Part shown: positions 46,437 to 59,749 of the stretch, one piece after another
How the letters are laid out: every line of letters starts with the position of its first letter
Numbering within the stretch: the stretch's first letter is position 1
DNA from: Pterois miles
Lineage: Eukaryota > Chordata > Actinopteri > Perciformes > Scorpaenidae
Assembly: GCA_947000775.1 (NCBI GenBank)
Contig: CAMQGK010000436.1
Coordinates: forward strand, 691,501 to 755,500
DNA length: 64,000 nt
Reading direction: 5' to 3'
Notes under the pieces: model-generated
Told to the model about the DNA's origin: nothing
The model's database searches: none
Seen by the model: only the letters and a program-made list of their open reading frames with translations
Program-made: the position numbers and the translations under genes

Positions 46437-48103
46437 GGTGAACATCATCGTAACCCGCTTACACTCACACTACTTCACCTTTAACACACACACATCCACA
46501 CGAATGGTTTCAGACATTTCTGTGCATACATGTAAATATGATGTAACACACACACACACACATACACACACACATATAAATCTACATGTTGGACGGAGCA
46601 CTCAGCGATGGCTTAAACTGTTCATCTGGATGAGTATTGTCTTCGATGATTGGGTAGACCGTTTCATTTGGCCACTGTAAAACACAGAAAATAATATTTA
46701 TTACATTTTTGTAATAAATACTTATACAATTGTATTTATATAATGTTTTATTAAATGAGGCAAACTTTAAATCATGGTTACAGCACTGACATGTTGTTGG
46801 ATAATGTTATATTAAGCAGTAAAAGTCTCTTATATGAGCAGATATATGATCAAATAGTAATTTGAACAAGAAAAATGTTTTCACCGACAGTAGTTGTAAT
46901 AAACTGAAATGACATTTGGTTTTGTTGGTCGAGTGCCGTGTCACTGCCTCTCAGTCATACTAATCAAAGAAGTTGTGGTCAAACCACCCAAACTGAACAC
47001 AAACCACCCAATCTAAACATATTTTATCCTCTTAAAAACAGCCAAATTGAGCAGAAAACCACCCAACCTGGATCCACCTTAACAAGACTAGAGCTGCTAG
47101 AACTTTTCTAGCACAGCCCGACCGAGGGCTACGGTCACCCCAAATGCCAGTCCTCCCGTTCATAGAATCGTACGATCAAATGAAATCACATGAAAATCAA
47201 ACACGAAAAAGTAATATGGCGGAGACAGGCGTGGCTCGATGTGAGAGACCCGGTGAGACCATGACAGGTAACGTGAAGAGGCTCCTGAAGACGAGTCGTG
47301 GCTAGAAGGGAACCTGCAAACTGAAGAAACTCACCAGATTCAGGTCAGGTACTGACCTCAAATAGTTGAGATTAGGATATGTCGCTGGGCAGTGCGTCTT
47401 GCAAGAGTTCTTGCTAAATCAGATTTCGCAATTTGCAGGTTCCCTTCTAGACATGACCCTGAAGAGATTAGCATAGATGCTGCAATACTGGGAGATTATT
47501 TCCTCACAGAAAGAGGAGGGCAATACTTACTGAAGGTAATACTTTCACCTTCAGCTAGTATCGCTTTGTTAGTTTGATTGACAGATAGTTCATCCAATCA
47601 CCCGCCAAGTATTTTTAAATAAACCCTCTGACGGGGTCAGCAGCAGCCCTATGAAGTGGAAACAGAAGCATCTTTGGGAGAAACCAGACCTCGCGTCACG
47701 CTGCTGTGGCCAATCACTTAACTGCTGATCAGAATTCAAATCCTCCACATCAAATGGCTCATTTGAGTGACACCGTCACTTGACCCTGCGCTAATCGCCT
47801 CAGCGCCTGATAATAGTCTACGGCTATGCTAACGGTTCTGTGAACCCAGGCCACCGGGAAGACCGCCGGACACCGATGCCAGTATTCATAGTGGCCAGAC
47901 GGCGGTACTACAACTTCTGCGTCCTTCACGTGATGCCATTGGGCCCAAAAAGACTTTTTGCCAGACTTGAGACACTGAGAGAGAGCTCTGATTTAAATCA
48001 GCAGGTCCTAAAAGTTGTAACATGCACTAATAGCTGAATCCAGAGTTATTTCCCTTCTTCTGCTCATGTGAATGAGAGCCAGACCGAGGCTGGTTCATAG
48101 GAA

Positions 48104-48141
48104 CCGGGACCCGGGACCCGGGACCCGGGACCCGGGACCCG
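48104..48141 (+). repeat. 7-bp tandem repeat (GGGACCC)n
   Basis: Five to six perfect units of a near-palindromic heptamer with CCCGGG steps, followed by 'ggcctccggc'. Confidence 0.9.
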
Positions 48142-50764
48142 GCCTCCGGCGCTGGGTCCAGATCTCTTTATACATCCACGTGTGAGCCTGTAGAAAGGCT
48201 GTGAACTAAATGCTAACATCAGCATGCTAACACGCTCACAATGTAGATGTTTTCCAGATGTAAGTAATGGTTACCAGGGTCACCATCTTAGTTTAGCTTG
48301 TTAGCGTGCTAACATTTGTTAATACTAAACACAAACTAGTTCCCAGCCTCAGCTGATGGGAATGCCTTTAGTTCTGCTGGTATTTGGTCGTAAACCAAAG
48401 TATTGGACAACACGAAATTTACACCTGATGATGACGAAAAGTCAGAGGATCACCAACCTTGTTACAGTTCGTCTTGAGGAGAACGTGAATGTGCGTACCA
48501 CGTCATGACAATCCATTTGATAATTTTTATTGAACTGAAAGCCATAAACCAACCTCATGGTGGTGCTAGAAGCAACGCCAAGGAATCACCAAAGTTATTG
48601 AGATTCATCGTTCATCCAGTAACCATATTCAGGGAGTTCATCCTCATTAAACTGCCGTCTGTGTGGCTGAAACAGAATCTGAAGTGCAGAAACACACTGG
48701 CTTCCTGTGTGAAACTTGACTACATCCTGTTCCTAGTAGTAGTAGTAGTTTCCATTTCATCGTTACTAGAAGTGATTGTGTCCATGACTGAAACATAGTA
48801 CTGCCTGTCACTACGTGAGTTCATTTTTTTATGTATTTATGCATGTACTACTACATTAATATCATGTTCAAGAGCAGTGGTGTACAGTTTATGTTGTCCC
48901 TGATTGGACGCACAGATGACACGTCCTTTTACAAAATGCTGTCCAGACGACATTATCATATCAAACGTCATTAATCAGATATACAATATGAAATGTCTTT
49001 TCCTTTTCGAGATCATATTACGAAACAGCGACTATGACAACTATTATTATTATGACAACTTCCGTCCCACCGCTTGTGTCAACACAACAGCGTTTTATTA
49101 GTGTGGCTGGAAACAAGGAGACCAAAGTGAGGATTTACTCATACAAGCAGCCAGACCAGGGTCAGGAAGCGATGCTCAGTCACTGATCACTATGACTGTC
49201 TGATAACGAACAGGGGTGAATGTAATGTGGAGCACAGCATTTCTATAAAAAATATACCAGCAAAAGTTAGCAGGGGAAATAAAGGTATGATATATATGAT
49301 CCATAATCAGGATTCATCTGACTCCGGTTAGATTCATCCAGCTGCTAATAAGCTGCCGTTTGCTTCAGGATCACACACTTCCACTAATATGACTCTGATT
49401 GTTATATGATGCTGTGATGTTCATGCTCAGACACAAACAAAGGCAGTGGAGAAATAATTGAATTATCTACTGCGTAATGGGCCCTTTCATGTCGTTGCAT
49501 ATGTATTTGCGCTACTGTACCTGTGATAATAAGCTGTGGGCCCCGTTAAAGCCAGCATAGGCTTAACGTTTTTGGCATCATTGGGCAAAAATCCCAGAAT
49601 AACCTTTCAGCATTTCAGAAAACTAGACTTCTGCACCTCCTCATGGCTGTGTTTACAGACTTTAAAAAGTCTTTGGCCAATCACAGATCATTTTAGAGAG
49701 AGAAAGCGTTCCTATTGGCTGTTCATTCAATGGAGGCAGCTGTCAATCACTCAGGCTTAAATGAAACAGTCAAACTAGGCAGCGCTGATCAGATATGATT
49801 CAATATTCTGTTACTGTAATGACTATTTCTCCCCTCAGTGTTTTCACAAACATCCTGTAGTTACTGTTTAGTGGTAAATGAGAAGGTTTGCTCCGGCTGG
49901 TGGGCGGGGTTCACATTTCCTCAACTGATGTCAACACGGCTGCCACGTCACAAACTTTCTACCAAGCCGTGACCTGTCAAATAAGACAATCCAGTCTTAA
50001 GTGGGCTGCTGAGATCAGAAAACATGTGATTCAAAAAGCCAATCAGATCCCCTTCCTGTGTCACATGAACATATTCATAAGAATATGCTGCCCACAGTTT
50101 GAGAGCTACCGTTTTAAAGGTGCACCATACTTTTCTCTCAGGCCAATCAGAGTAAGGCTGTTCAAGGAGGAGCTCTTAAAGAGACGGTAGGAGCATTAAA
50201 CATGAACATCTGAACATTAAAGTATGTAAACACCTTCTAACCATCAGCACAATTAAGTCAGACTGTAATATTTTCACATTTATTTTGGTTGAAGTACAGC
50301 TGACGTATATGTAAATTTATTTATTGCTTTTTAAAATAGTTATCTGAACTAGTTCAAATATAGTTGAGATGTCGTTCAGTCCTCTGTGCCTTCTGTCGCT
50401 TATACCAACATCAAAAAAATGTTGCTTAGTCGACACTGTCAGTTTTTGAACTGCGTTCTCCTTCGTTTACATCCCTGACGTTGACATTTAAATGTGAGCC
50501 AGATGTAGTGTCTTGTCAGCGTTTTAGTTTTAGCTGTTCTGAGATCCACTGACACTGTTGGAAGAAAGTCAGCATCTAAATTCAGCGCTGCTTCCTCTCC
50601 GTGAACGCCAGCGTATCACAGAATCAACGCACAGTGAAGCGTCCGAGTACAACCTCCTCTATATATTCTCCTTTGGCACGGCAGCGTCTTTAGATTGGCT
50701 CCATAATAACATACTATAAAACCATTTAGAGCCGCTATAACACAACACACTTAGACCACAAGCA

Positions 50765-50766
<2 letters not shown>

Positions 50767-50803
<37 letters not shown>
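50767..50803 (+). repeat. (TC)n microsatellite
   Basis: About 18 TC units. Confidence 0.95.
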
Positions 50804-50806
<3 letters not shown>

Positions 50807-53800
50807 CTCCTAAATAAACCACAGACAGATTAAGGCACAGCTGGATATACTATACTATATACTATATGCATTCCTCAAGTATCAAGCTGACCTGTGCTTT
50901 TAACCCGTATTCAGCCTGGTGAATGGAATAAATTGGAGTTATACACATGCAGTAACACCATAATACCAAAACGATGTTTGAGCTGCAGACCTGCAGACCT
51001 TCACCTGTTAAACCCACCACAGAGGAGTGAACTGGTTTTCCACAAGCAACTGCAGTAAAGCATCATTCAGCCTGTATCACCTGATCTCGCAGCAGTTCAG
51101 ACATTTTATCTATTTGATTTGTGTACATAGACACAAATTTCCCCTTTTCTTCATGACGCTCAGCATGACTTTCAACAACATATTTTTGGGCTTTTATCTA
51201 TGAATGCCCAGCAACACGTGACACGAGTCATTTTCCTCTCCAGTCTTAACTTACATAGGTTTAGGAATAACTTAGATTGACTTGGTTAGGCTTAGGCAAC
51301 AAAACTACTTAGGCTTAGGAAAAGATCGCGGTTTGGCTAAAAAAACAAGAGAAGTTGTATAATTTAAAAACGGAAGTTACGCCACAAATATATCAGTTAT
51401 AAATATAATCATTTTATTAATCCTGTTTTTTTGACCCACCCATCCACTCTGACCTCCACCCTATGTGCTGCTGTCTATACTTCCCAATTCACAATTACAT
51501 GGATTACATACAAACTGATTTCATGTTGACCATCACATGAAATTTGTTTCTATAGACACAAAACAGTGCATTGAATTTGACCAACTGACACAGCAGTTGT
51601 GACTATTTCACAAACTGCTGTGCGACTGGGAGGATCTCAACAGTTCACCCGTGTCCTGCGTGGTCGCTACACAATCTGACCGTGCGTCACCAGATGCTGG
51701 ATGCAGACACAGATCTACAGTACAGATATAATAACATAAGCCATCTGGCTGACATACTAGCGCCCCCTTATACTGAATGACACGTTTGTACGAACTGTTT
51801 GAGTCACATACGGATGTGACTGTGGAGATGACTTCTCTTCACATGCATGCCAGCAAAGTCAGTGACCATAATTATAATCCAGGAACTGTTAACAGCCTCT
51901 GTAAACACTGCGGCATCTGTCCTTGCAGATTTCATAGAGCCAAATGAAAATAAGTGTGTAAGGCGTAAATGTGCACCGAACACAGGAAGCTGTACGACCT
52001 GCCGTCCAACCGAGTCAACAGCTATTTCCTCTCCTGATACTGATTCTGATACCTTAACTGCATGGTGTCAGATCAGACACAGAAATAGTTATCGTTGCCT
52101 ATAATTGTAAAAATAATAATCCAGATAAAAACAAACTAGAAAAGTGCACTCAGTAGATCTTCACCAGGTGTGTCTCTTGACCTCTGACCTCCAGATGTGT
52201 GAATGTAAATGGGTCCTAAACCTTCTGACATTTTTGACTATAGCATAACTGTTTGGACAGAAAATACAATGACTTTTTTTGTGACTTTATTATGATTATT
52301 TTCAACATACTACACGTGCATGTGTGCAGTAGTGGGACAGGTTATTCTTCTACAAACATGGTGAAATGGAAAATAACTATTAACACATCAATGTGCCATT
52401 ATATTATAGGTTTAATGGAAACCTCCAGTGTGTGCCCTGTGTTAACCTGTGAAAATACACCATCTGACCCAGTGTATTGAACATCTGAGACTGATGACCA
52501 GGATGCTGGTTAAGAGGTGTACAAATGAAGAAATTCAGATACCGGTAAAATAAGCTCTTATACCACTTCCTTGGGATGGTTTCTGTGGTTGCCTCCACTT
52601 GCTTTACTCTATTTATACATCTGGGACGTGAAATAAGTTCATCAGTCAACAACAGCAGCAACAAATAGCCAAGTAAATGCTCAAGAGAAACAGCTTTTGA
52701 CTGACACATTAAGTTGATATGGCATGACATCCAGGCGCCAAAGAGCAGCATTTGCATTCATTTGGATTCAGGTTTCTGTCCACCTGGTGTCCGATAGTTA
52801 CTCTCCTTTTAGCTCTGCTTTGGTCTCCTCCAGCTCTCTTTAGCTGCTAAATGTTCCACTATGCTGTTCACCAGCTAGTCGCTAACGTTGTTGTGCAGTT
52901 AGTGTTCAACGGGTTTATCAGAACCTTTCAGTTTCCACACTGACAAGAACCGTGTGGGTAATAATACATCAACCAAAGCACTGAGTTGGCTGATAATGTG
53001 TGTAGTGTGTAATCATGAGACCCCTCCCACGTTATAGTCATTTCATCCATTGTTAATCAACCTGTAAGGTTTTAGGGACTCCACCAAAACTGAAGCTGGT
53101 CCTCACACTTGTTTCCTCCCCTGTCTTTGAAAAGGATCATATTTACTGTTAACATTGACTATTATCTCCCAAATAAGCCTAAACTACACATGCATTTGTC
53201 TAATCTGCTTTCACCAAACCTTAAACCAAAACCATAAGCTCATCTTACATTTTATCTGCACAAAACCTCAGTCTCAGTAATAACCAGGAATTATGTTGAG
53301 GACAGACAAACACATCCTGACAGTAGAGGTTTCTGTTGCTGATGCTGTGACGACATTCAGTCCCTATGATGAAGGCAAAAAGAGGAGATGTGTTCGATAA
53401 AGCCCAGATCGGCGGCAGACACAGTGTTTGACCACAGATAAGTGTGATAGGCCAGAGAGAAATAAGACTCCTGTTGGTTATTGCAGTTAAAAAAAATAGA
53501 GTTGGATGATTTCTCAGTGTTACTATGGAGCCTACAAAACAATCTGAATTATAAAAATCTGAATTCATATCTGAAGTCTCCACAGACATGGGTTTGTTCC
53601 CCATTTACGCAAAGGGCAGGGCTTTCAAAGTGGAGGAACGTATCGCTGCGTCCCTGCTGGTTAGTAGAAATACTAACCTACATGGCACTTTTTTGTCCAC
53701 CTGCCACAGTGGCTGGTGGTGGCAGCGGTGGGTTAAGTACCAGCCCCACAACATGTGCATGGCTCCATTTTGCTCACTCAAATCAATAGGCTTTACACCT

Positions 53801-54070
53801 ACTCTGTTTGTACCAGATGAAAACGTTGGTTAATACCTAAAGACCGAGCAGAGAGGCCAGTTCATCACGCAGGGTAAAATACAGTGACTATGGAGTCACG
53901 TGGGTACGGCGAACAAGATGGCAGCGGTCTAGGGACTCTCCATTCCCCGACATGTGAAATTGTAAATTGTTTCAAAATAGAGGCTCGCGTTTGATCATGT
54001 TCTACCTCCGCCTTTGAGAGCATATGGTTGTTGCTGCTTTATTGGAACGAACCAACAGAAAATAGGCGAA

Positions 54071-54907
54071 ATGTCGTCGTCGAAGTATTTCAAAAGTACG
54101 GAACGCATGGCGACCCGGAAAAGCCCCCAGCATGAGGAAAGCTCAGCAGGTGAGCCACATGCCTCCCTCCACAGTTTGTTCACAGAAATTGCTAAACTGA
54201 GCACAATACTGTCAAACGTTGCGACGGATGTCTCTACTATTAAGGAGACGACAACTGAGCTGAAAACAACAGTGCAGGCCATGCAGGAGAGATTGTCGGA
54301 AGCTGAAACACGCATCATGCGCCTAGAAGAAGCTACGGAGCAGTCAGTCGCTGATGGGGACAAGAAAAGTAAACTACTGGAGGCAATGTGGGAGCGCATT
54401 CAAGCCATGGAAAATCACAGCAAAAGGAATAATGTGAGGCTGGTGGGTTTGAAGGAGGCATTTGGGACCAACGGGACATTGTTGAGCTGTGTTCGGAAAA
54501 TCTTAGACGAGGGACTGGGGATTCGGGCTGATGCGGCTGAGTTTGAAATGGAGCGCGCACATCGCATATTAGCATCCAAGCCGGATCCAGAACGACCGCC
54601 GAGACCGGTGCTCATCAGGTTCTTGAGACAGTCAGCGAGAGATAAAGTGATAAATGCGGCAAAAGAAAAGCGAGGCTTCGTGTGGGAAGGATGTCGGCTG
54701 TCAGTGTTCCCCGACATGACGAAAGAATTGGCGGAGAGGAGGAAATCCTTCACACCGGTAAAGCGCAAGCTTCAGGAGATGGAAGTGAAGTACACACTGG
54801 CCTACCCGGCCACACTACGGTTTAAGTGGCAGGGGAAAAACGTGAGTTTCACCACAGCAACGGCGGCGGATAAATTCATAAACAACAACAACCAGGATGG
54901 AGATTGA
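54071..54907 (+). CDS. L1 ORF1 protein (RNA-binding, LINE transposase-22 type)
   Basis: Intact frame of about 278 aa from ATG 54071 (an in-frame ATG at 54014 would add 19 residues, but MSSSKYFKS fits the element better). ORF1p coats LINE RNA as a trimer and acts as a nucleic-acid chaperone. Residues about 35-115 are a heptad-rich coiled coil (LFTEIAKLSTIL, VQAMQERLSEAETRIMRLEE). An RRM-like domain follows (NHSKRNNVRLVGLKEAF, AHRILASKP). The C-terminal domain carries PPRPVLIRFLRQSARDKVI and YPATLRFKWQGK. No stop or frameshift is visible, in contrast to ORF2. Confidence 0.88.
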   Translation: MSSSKYFKSTERMATRKSPQHEESSAGEPHASLHSLFTEIAKLSTILSNVATDVSTIKETTTELKTTVQAMQERLSEAETRIMRLEEATEQSVADGDKKSKLLEAMWERIQAMENHSKRNNVRLVGLKEAFGTNGTLLSCVRKILDEGLGIRADAAEFEMERAHRILASKPDPERPPRPVLIRFLRQSARDKVINAAKEKRGFVWEGCRLSVFPDMTKELAERRKSFTPVKRKLQEMEVKYTLAYPATLRFKWQGKNVSFTTATAADKFINNNNQDGD

Positions 54908-55052
54908 ACATTTAACGAGGGAGGAGAGCTGACGCTTGTTTGTACTCAAGAGCCCATACGTGTTGCAAAGATTACGTCGGGGGAGATCCACGGGACGAAG
55001 TTGCCACTGACGGGACACAGCCGGGAGGAGCGGTAACCCACGGACCAGATAA

Positions 55053-55098
55053 GGTTTTTTTTTTTTTTTTTTTTGTTTGTTTGTTTGTTTGTTTGTTT
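55053..55098 (+). repeat. Poly-T/(GTTT)n tract in the L1 ORF1-ORF2 spacer
   Basis: About 20 T's followed by GTTT repeats, part of the inter-ORF region. Confidence 0.9.
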
Positions 55099-55320
55099 TT
55101 GCTGGACTTTTAATGCTGCAGACGACAGCTTCAGGACTGTCAGACGTTGTCTGGCTTGAATTTTGGTTTTTCTTAGTTTTTCTTACTTGTTCCGCAGGGA
55201 AATGTTCTCTTTCCAGGTTATGTGTTTATGTTTTGCAAAGTACAGGTCCTCTAGGAAAGTTATTAGTTGGTGTGGACATCTTAGTGTTGTAGATATGGAT
55301 GGAATGACATCTGAACAATC

Positions 55321-58300
55321 ATGACAAGGAGATGTATTAAGTATATGTCTTGGAATATTAATGGGAGTGGGAATCCAGTCAAAAGGCGTAAAGTGTTGTC
55401 ATATTTGAAGACTAATAAGGCTGACATAGTATTTATACAGGAAACCCACCTAAATGAAGGGGAATCAGAAAAATTTAAAGCAGGTTGGATCAGGCATATT
55501 TTTTGTAGCTCACTTTCAAGTTCACGCAATGGAGTAATGATCTTGGTCAGTAGAAATGTCCACTTTGTATTGCTCAAAGAGGTTAAAGACACAGAGGGAC
55601 GAATGACGTGTGCAGGCGATAATAGAGGGTTTACAGGTAGTACTGTGCAACATCTATGCACCAAATAAAGGGGACCCGCACTTTTTTCATGAGGTGAATA
55701 AGGTCCTAGGAGAAATCGATGGGCAAATAATATTGGCAGGGGACTTCAATCAAGTCATGGACCCTGTATTAGATAAAAGTCAGTTTAAGGGTCCACTGAA
55801 GAGCAAAGATAGGGAAGCAATACACATGTTAAAAGAAGACATGGCACTTGTAGATGTCTGGAGACTTACCAATCCTCGGGAGAGGGAATACACTTTCTTT
55901 TCTCATTGCCATAAATCACATTCCAGAATTGATATGTTTTTAATTGCAAGCCCCTTAATTAACAGTGTAAGTAGTTGTAATATACGATCTATTGCCATTA
56001 CAGACCATGCAGCGGTTGAATTGTGTATGATGGCTGGATCAGATATAGTTAAGAGAACTAGATGGAGAATGAATACCTCCTTACTACAAGATCAAGGCTT
56101 TAGGACACTATTAGGTGATGAATTAAAATCGTTCTTTGATCTAAATATAGGCAGTACAGAGAATATTTCAACAGTTTGGGAAGCCTCAAAAGCTTATATA
56201 AGAGGGAAACTGATAGCGCACTCAGCGCTGAAGAAAAAGGAAAACCTAAATAAGACTAGAAAATTGGAAGAGGAAATTAAATTAAAGGAAAATGACTTGG
56301 CACAAAAGTTTTCAGAATCTAAATATCAGGAACTTTGTAAACTTAAGTTCCAGCTGCACGAAATCTACAATAAAAAAGTAGAATATTCCTTATATAGATT
56401 AAAAACTAATTTTTATGAGGGTGGGGAAAAGACAGGTAAGATATTAGCCAGACAGGTGAAAGGTAAAGACTCCTTGAGTATAATTTCAGCGATTAAACAA
56501 GGGGATAAATTGGTAACATCAGCAACAGACATAAATAAAACATTTCAACAGTATTATGAGAAACTATATACGTCAACAGTATCTTGTAATGATAACCAAA
56601 GGGAGCAGGAACTGTTTTTCTCTGATATTGACATGCCCAAACTTGACATAGATCAGGCGAGGAAGTTAGAGTCGCCTATAACAGAAGGAGAAATAAGGAA
56701 TGCTGTATCACTGATGAATGCTGGGAAATCTCCAGGTAATGATGGATTTCCTACAGAGTATTATAAAGAATACACAGACGTTCTGGCCCCAGTGTTGGTC
56801 AATGTGTATCAAGAGGCTTTTAGAAAGGCAATGTCCCACTAACATTTAATGAAGCTTTAATTTCTCTGATCCCAAAAAAAGATAGAAATGCAACAGACCC
56901 AGCTAACTTTAGACCAATCAGCTTGCTCAATGTGGACTGTAAAATATTGACCAAAGTGTTGGCTCTGCGTCTTCAACAAGCATTACCTCATATTATACAT
57001 GGAAACCAAGCGGGCTTCATGAAGAACAGATCTTCTACAGACAACATGAGGAAGTTAATACATTTAATGTGGCCTGCAACTCTAAAGATGTTCCCATAGC
57101 GACCATCTCTTTAGACGCCCAGAAGGCTTTTGATAAGGTAGAACGGGGCTTCCTCTTTTCTGCTCAGTCACATTTTGGGATGGTCCCTGTTTCTCTCAGT
57201 GGGTAAAGATATTATATAAAGAACCAAAGGCAGCAGTAATAACTAACGGGTTGATATCTCCCTTTTTTCGCCTTACTAGAGGGACCCGTCAAGGGTGCTC
57301 CTTAAGCCCCCTATTGTTTATTATTTTTTTAGAAACCCTGGCTATCAGTATTAGAAAAAATACAGGTATCAAGGGGATTGAGTGTGGTGGCCAACAACAC
57401 AAATTGTTGTTATTTGCGGATGATATTCTAGCTGTGGTGACGGACCCTGAGACGTCTCTGCCATATTTGATGGAAACTATCCACTCCTTCTCTGAACTGT
57501 CAGGTTACACAGTCAATTGGACTAAATCTGAGGCAATGCCATTGACTTCATTATGCCTCCCTAACATGGTGGAAAAATTTAAATTTAAGTGGGTATCTAA
57601 AGGCATCAAGTATCTCGGTGTTAAACTCAGTCAGGATCTGGGAGAACTGCCTTGGCTAAACTTTAACCCTCTGTTACAAAAAATCCAAACAAATCTGGAG
57701 AAGTGGGTGAAGATTAAACTTACGTTGTGGGGAAAAATTAATATTATAAAAATGATAATAGCTCCTCAATTTAATTATTTGCTAATGATGTTGCCAATTA
57801 CAATACCCCCTGCTATTTTTAAGAAATATGATGATGTGGTCAAACAGTTTCTATGGGAAGGGAAAAAACCTCGGATCAAACTAAGCAAACTTTGTTCTCC
57901 TAAGGAAAAAGGGGGTTTGGGTTTACCAGACCCAAGGTTATATGCCATATCTTTTGAAATGGCTAAGTTGGCAAAATATTGGAAAGTGACAGATAAGAGG
58001 CTGGACTGGATGGATATTGAGAATGAGTTGTGTTTACCATTCAGTATAAAGGAGATACTCTCTGAGCGCAGTGACATAAAGAGTCCAGTATTAGTCCACT
58101 CTAGAGAAGTCTGGGCTAAAGTACATCACAGGGACAAGGTTTCACACTATGTACAGCCTTATGCCTCATTATGGTCTAATCCTGCCATTCATATTGGTAA
58201 AGTGTCGGTGTACTGGAAGCAGTGGCATTTAAGAGGTATATGTACAATAGGAGATCTGTACAAAAATGGACAATTTATGTCTTATGAGGAATTAATCAGT

Positions 58301-59071
58301 CATTTTAAACTTGAAGGGAAACAACATTTTTGGAAATATTTACAAATTAGGGATTGTGTAAAATCTCAAATTAGTAACTCTTCGGAGACTTTTATTATGG
58401 ATTATATGAAAATGCCACTGGAACGCTGCACAGCTTCACAATTTTATAAATTAACAAACTTTTTAGTAAGTGAGGAGTCTACTAATGTGAAGTTGTTATG
58501 GCAGAGGGACCTGAGAACAAATATTGCTCAGGAGAAATGGCTGGATATGTTGGTAGGCTGTGGGAAGTATGTAAAAGAGGCACGAGGGAAGTTCACACAG
58601 TACAAAATTATACATAGATATTACCACACTCCTGTAAGATTACATAGAATGAAACTGTTGACTGACAATAAGTGTTGGAAATGTAAAACAGGACTGGGAA
58701 CCTTTTTGCACTGTATATGGGAGTGTACATTGGTGGCCCCATTTTGGGTAGAAGTTGTGAACTTCCTGAGTGAATGGAGTGGTTCAGTAGTCCCCTTGAC
58801 CCCTGTAATGTGTCTTTTAGGGGACAGGTCTCAGTTACCAAATGTGCCTAAGGGAACATTTTCGGTTATTATGGTGGGCCTCATTACAGCTTCCAGAGTG
58901 ACGCTAAGACATTGGAAAACGGCTGTGTCCCCTAATCTAAGGGAGTGGTTGGCTGCAATGGCGGAGACAGCGTCCTATGAAACTATGCTCTGTAGGTTGA
59001 AAGGTAAGGAGGAAGACGGGAGGAGCTCTTGGGAACTTTTTTGGAGCTATACAAAACAGACCAGAGGCTAA
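55321..59071 (+). pseudogene. L1 ORF2 (endonuclease + reverse transcriptase), frameshifted
   Basis: The N-terminal APE-type endonuclease is recognisable: SWNINGSGNPVKR, FIQETHLNE, LAGDFNQV, SRIDMFLI and ITDHAAVEL. The reverse transcriptase follows: SPGNDGFPTEYYKE, NFRPISLLNVDCKILTK, GNQAGFM, SLDAQKAFDKVE, GTRQGCSLSPLLF, and the catalytic LLFADDI. Then come KYLGVKL and a C-terminal CWKCKTGLGTFLHCIWEC zinc-knuckle-like motif. Reading-frame changes occur near 55612, 56835, 57072 and 57185, so the copy is inactive as written. The stretch 57251-59071 alone is open for 606 codons. The clustered single-base shifts could be real decay or assembly error. Confidence 0.88.
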
Positions 59072-59312
59072 ATGCAGCATCCTGCATTATCTGTTTGGTT
59101 GGTGGACTTGTTTTCTTTTCCTGTGGAATTCTCATGTGTCATATTGGTTTGGATTTCATAACCTCTCCTTTTTGGTGTTCGGGAGGATGTCAGTATAAAA
59201 CACACCAAAAGAAAAACCTGTATCTTGAACCTGTACTTGTATTTATGTTTTTTATGTTTTTGAAAAAGTTAATAAAAATTTAAATGATAAAAAAAAAATA
59301 CAGTGACTATGG

Positions 59313-59749
59313 TTGAGTATGATTAGGTATGTTTAGGCTATTAGTGTGTCTGCATGTGAACATTTGTGGGGACAGTCGGGGTCGCGAGTCTCTGGCATCG
59401 TTACTTTAGGGTCACGGGCTGACAACTTTGAAAACGACTGTGTGTACTAGGACCGATCAAAACTGCAGTGCTTGCTTGTGGTTTCTATGCTATGATTGGC
59501 CAAGTGTAGTTAGAGGAGGGAGTTTAGCAAACACCGCTGAGAACAACAGCGGGAGTAGGTATTTCCTCCATTGACCACAAGGGGCAGCAATGAGCCCATT
59601 CGGCCTCACCGAGCGATGCCAATGGTGCCAATGTCGCTATGTGAACAGGTTAACGCGTGAAATTCAGAAAAGACCGGGTGAAACTCTGCAACACTGCTGC
59701 CATATTTATTCCTAGATGACTTTCTGTTGATGGTGGAGCTGCATAACCT
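59313..59749. other. Flank of the L1 insertion, nothing recognised
   Basis: No gene or repeat was recognised beyond the 3' target duplication. Confidence 0.4.

Larger units (their letters stand above)
46680..53875. other. Region upstream of gpr68: no gene recognised
   Basis: About 7.2 kb read on both strands. Simple features are four spaced AAACCACCCA motifs (46980-47075), a heptamer GGGACCC array (48104-48141), a (TC)n run (50767-50803) and a short fragment of the dispersed hAT-like repeat (about 52165-52205). Open frames of 60-120 codons show no known domain and no coherent splice chain. Part of the left edge is probably the gpr68 promoter and 5' exon. Confidence 0.5.
53894..59294 (+). mobile_element. 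Full-length L1/Tx1-like LINE with target-site duplication
   Basis: About 5.4 kb containing a 5' untranslated region, ORF1, a T-rich spacer, a broken ORF2 and a 3' end with AATAAA (59271-59276) and an A-rich tail. The same 18 bases (AAAATACAGTGACTATGG) occur at 53876-53893 and 59295-59312; at least the last 13 are outside any poly-A ambiguity. That is a typical L1 target-site duplication and shows the copy is not 5'-truncated. A CACGTG motif and a CAAGATGGC motif (53914-53922) lie in the first 30 bp. Confidence 0.9.

Noticed and set aside
47101..47580. Possible gene fragment in which ctagaagggaacctgcaa recurs inverted (about 47303 and 47434)
   Set aside because: The inverted match of about 18 bases suggests a small hairpin or foldback repeat, but borders and coding content could not be established.
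54333..54768. Minus-strand frames of 80-117 codons opposite L1 ORF1
   Set aside because: They are shadows of the ORF1 coding sequence.
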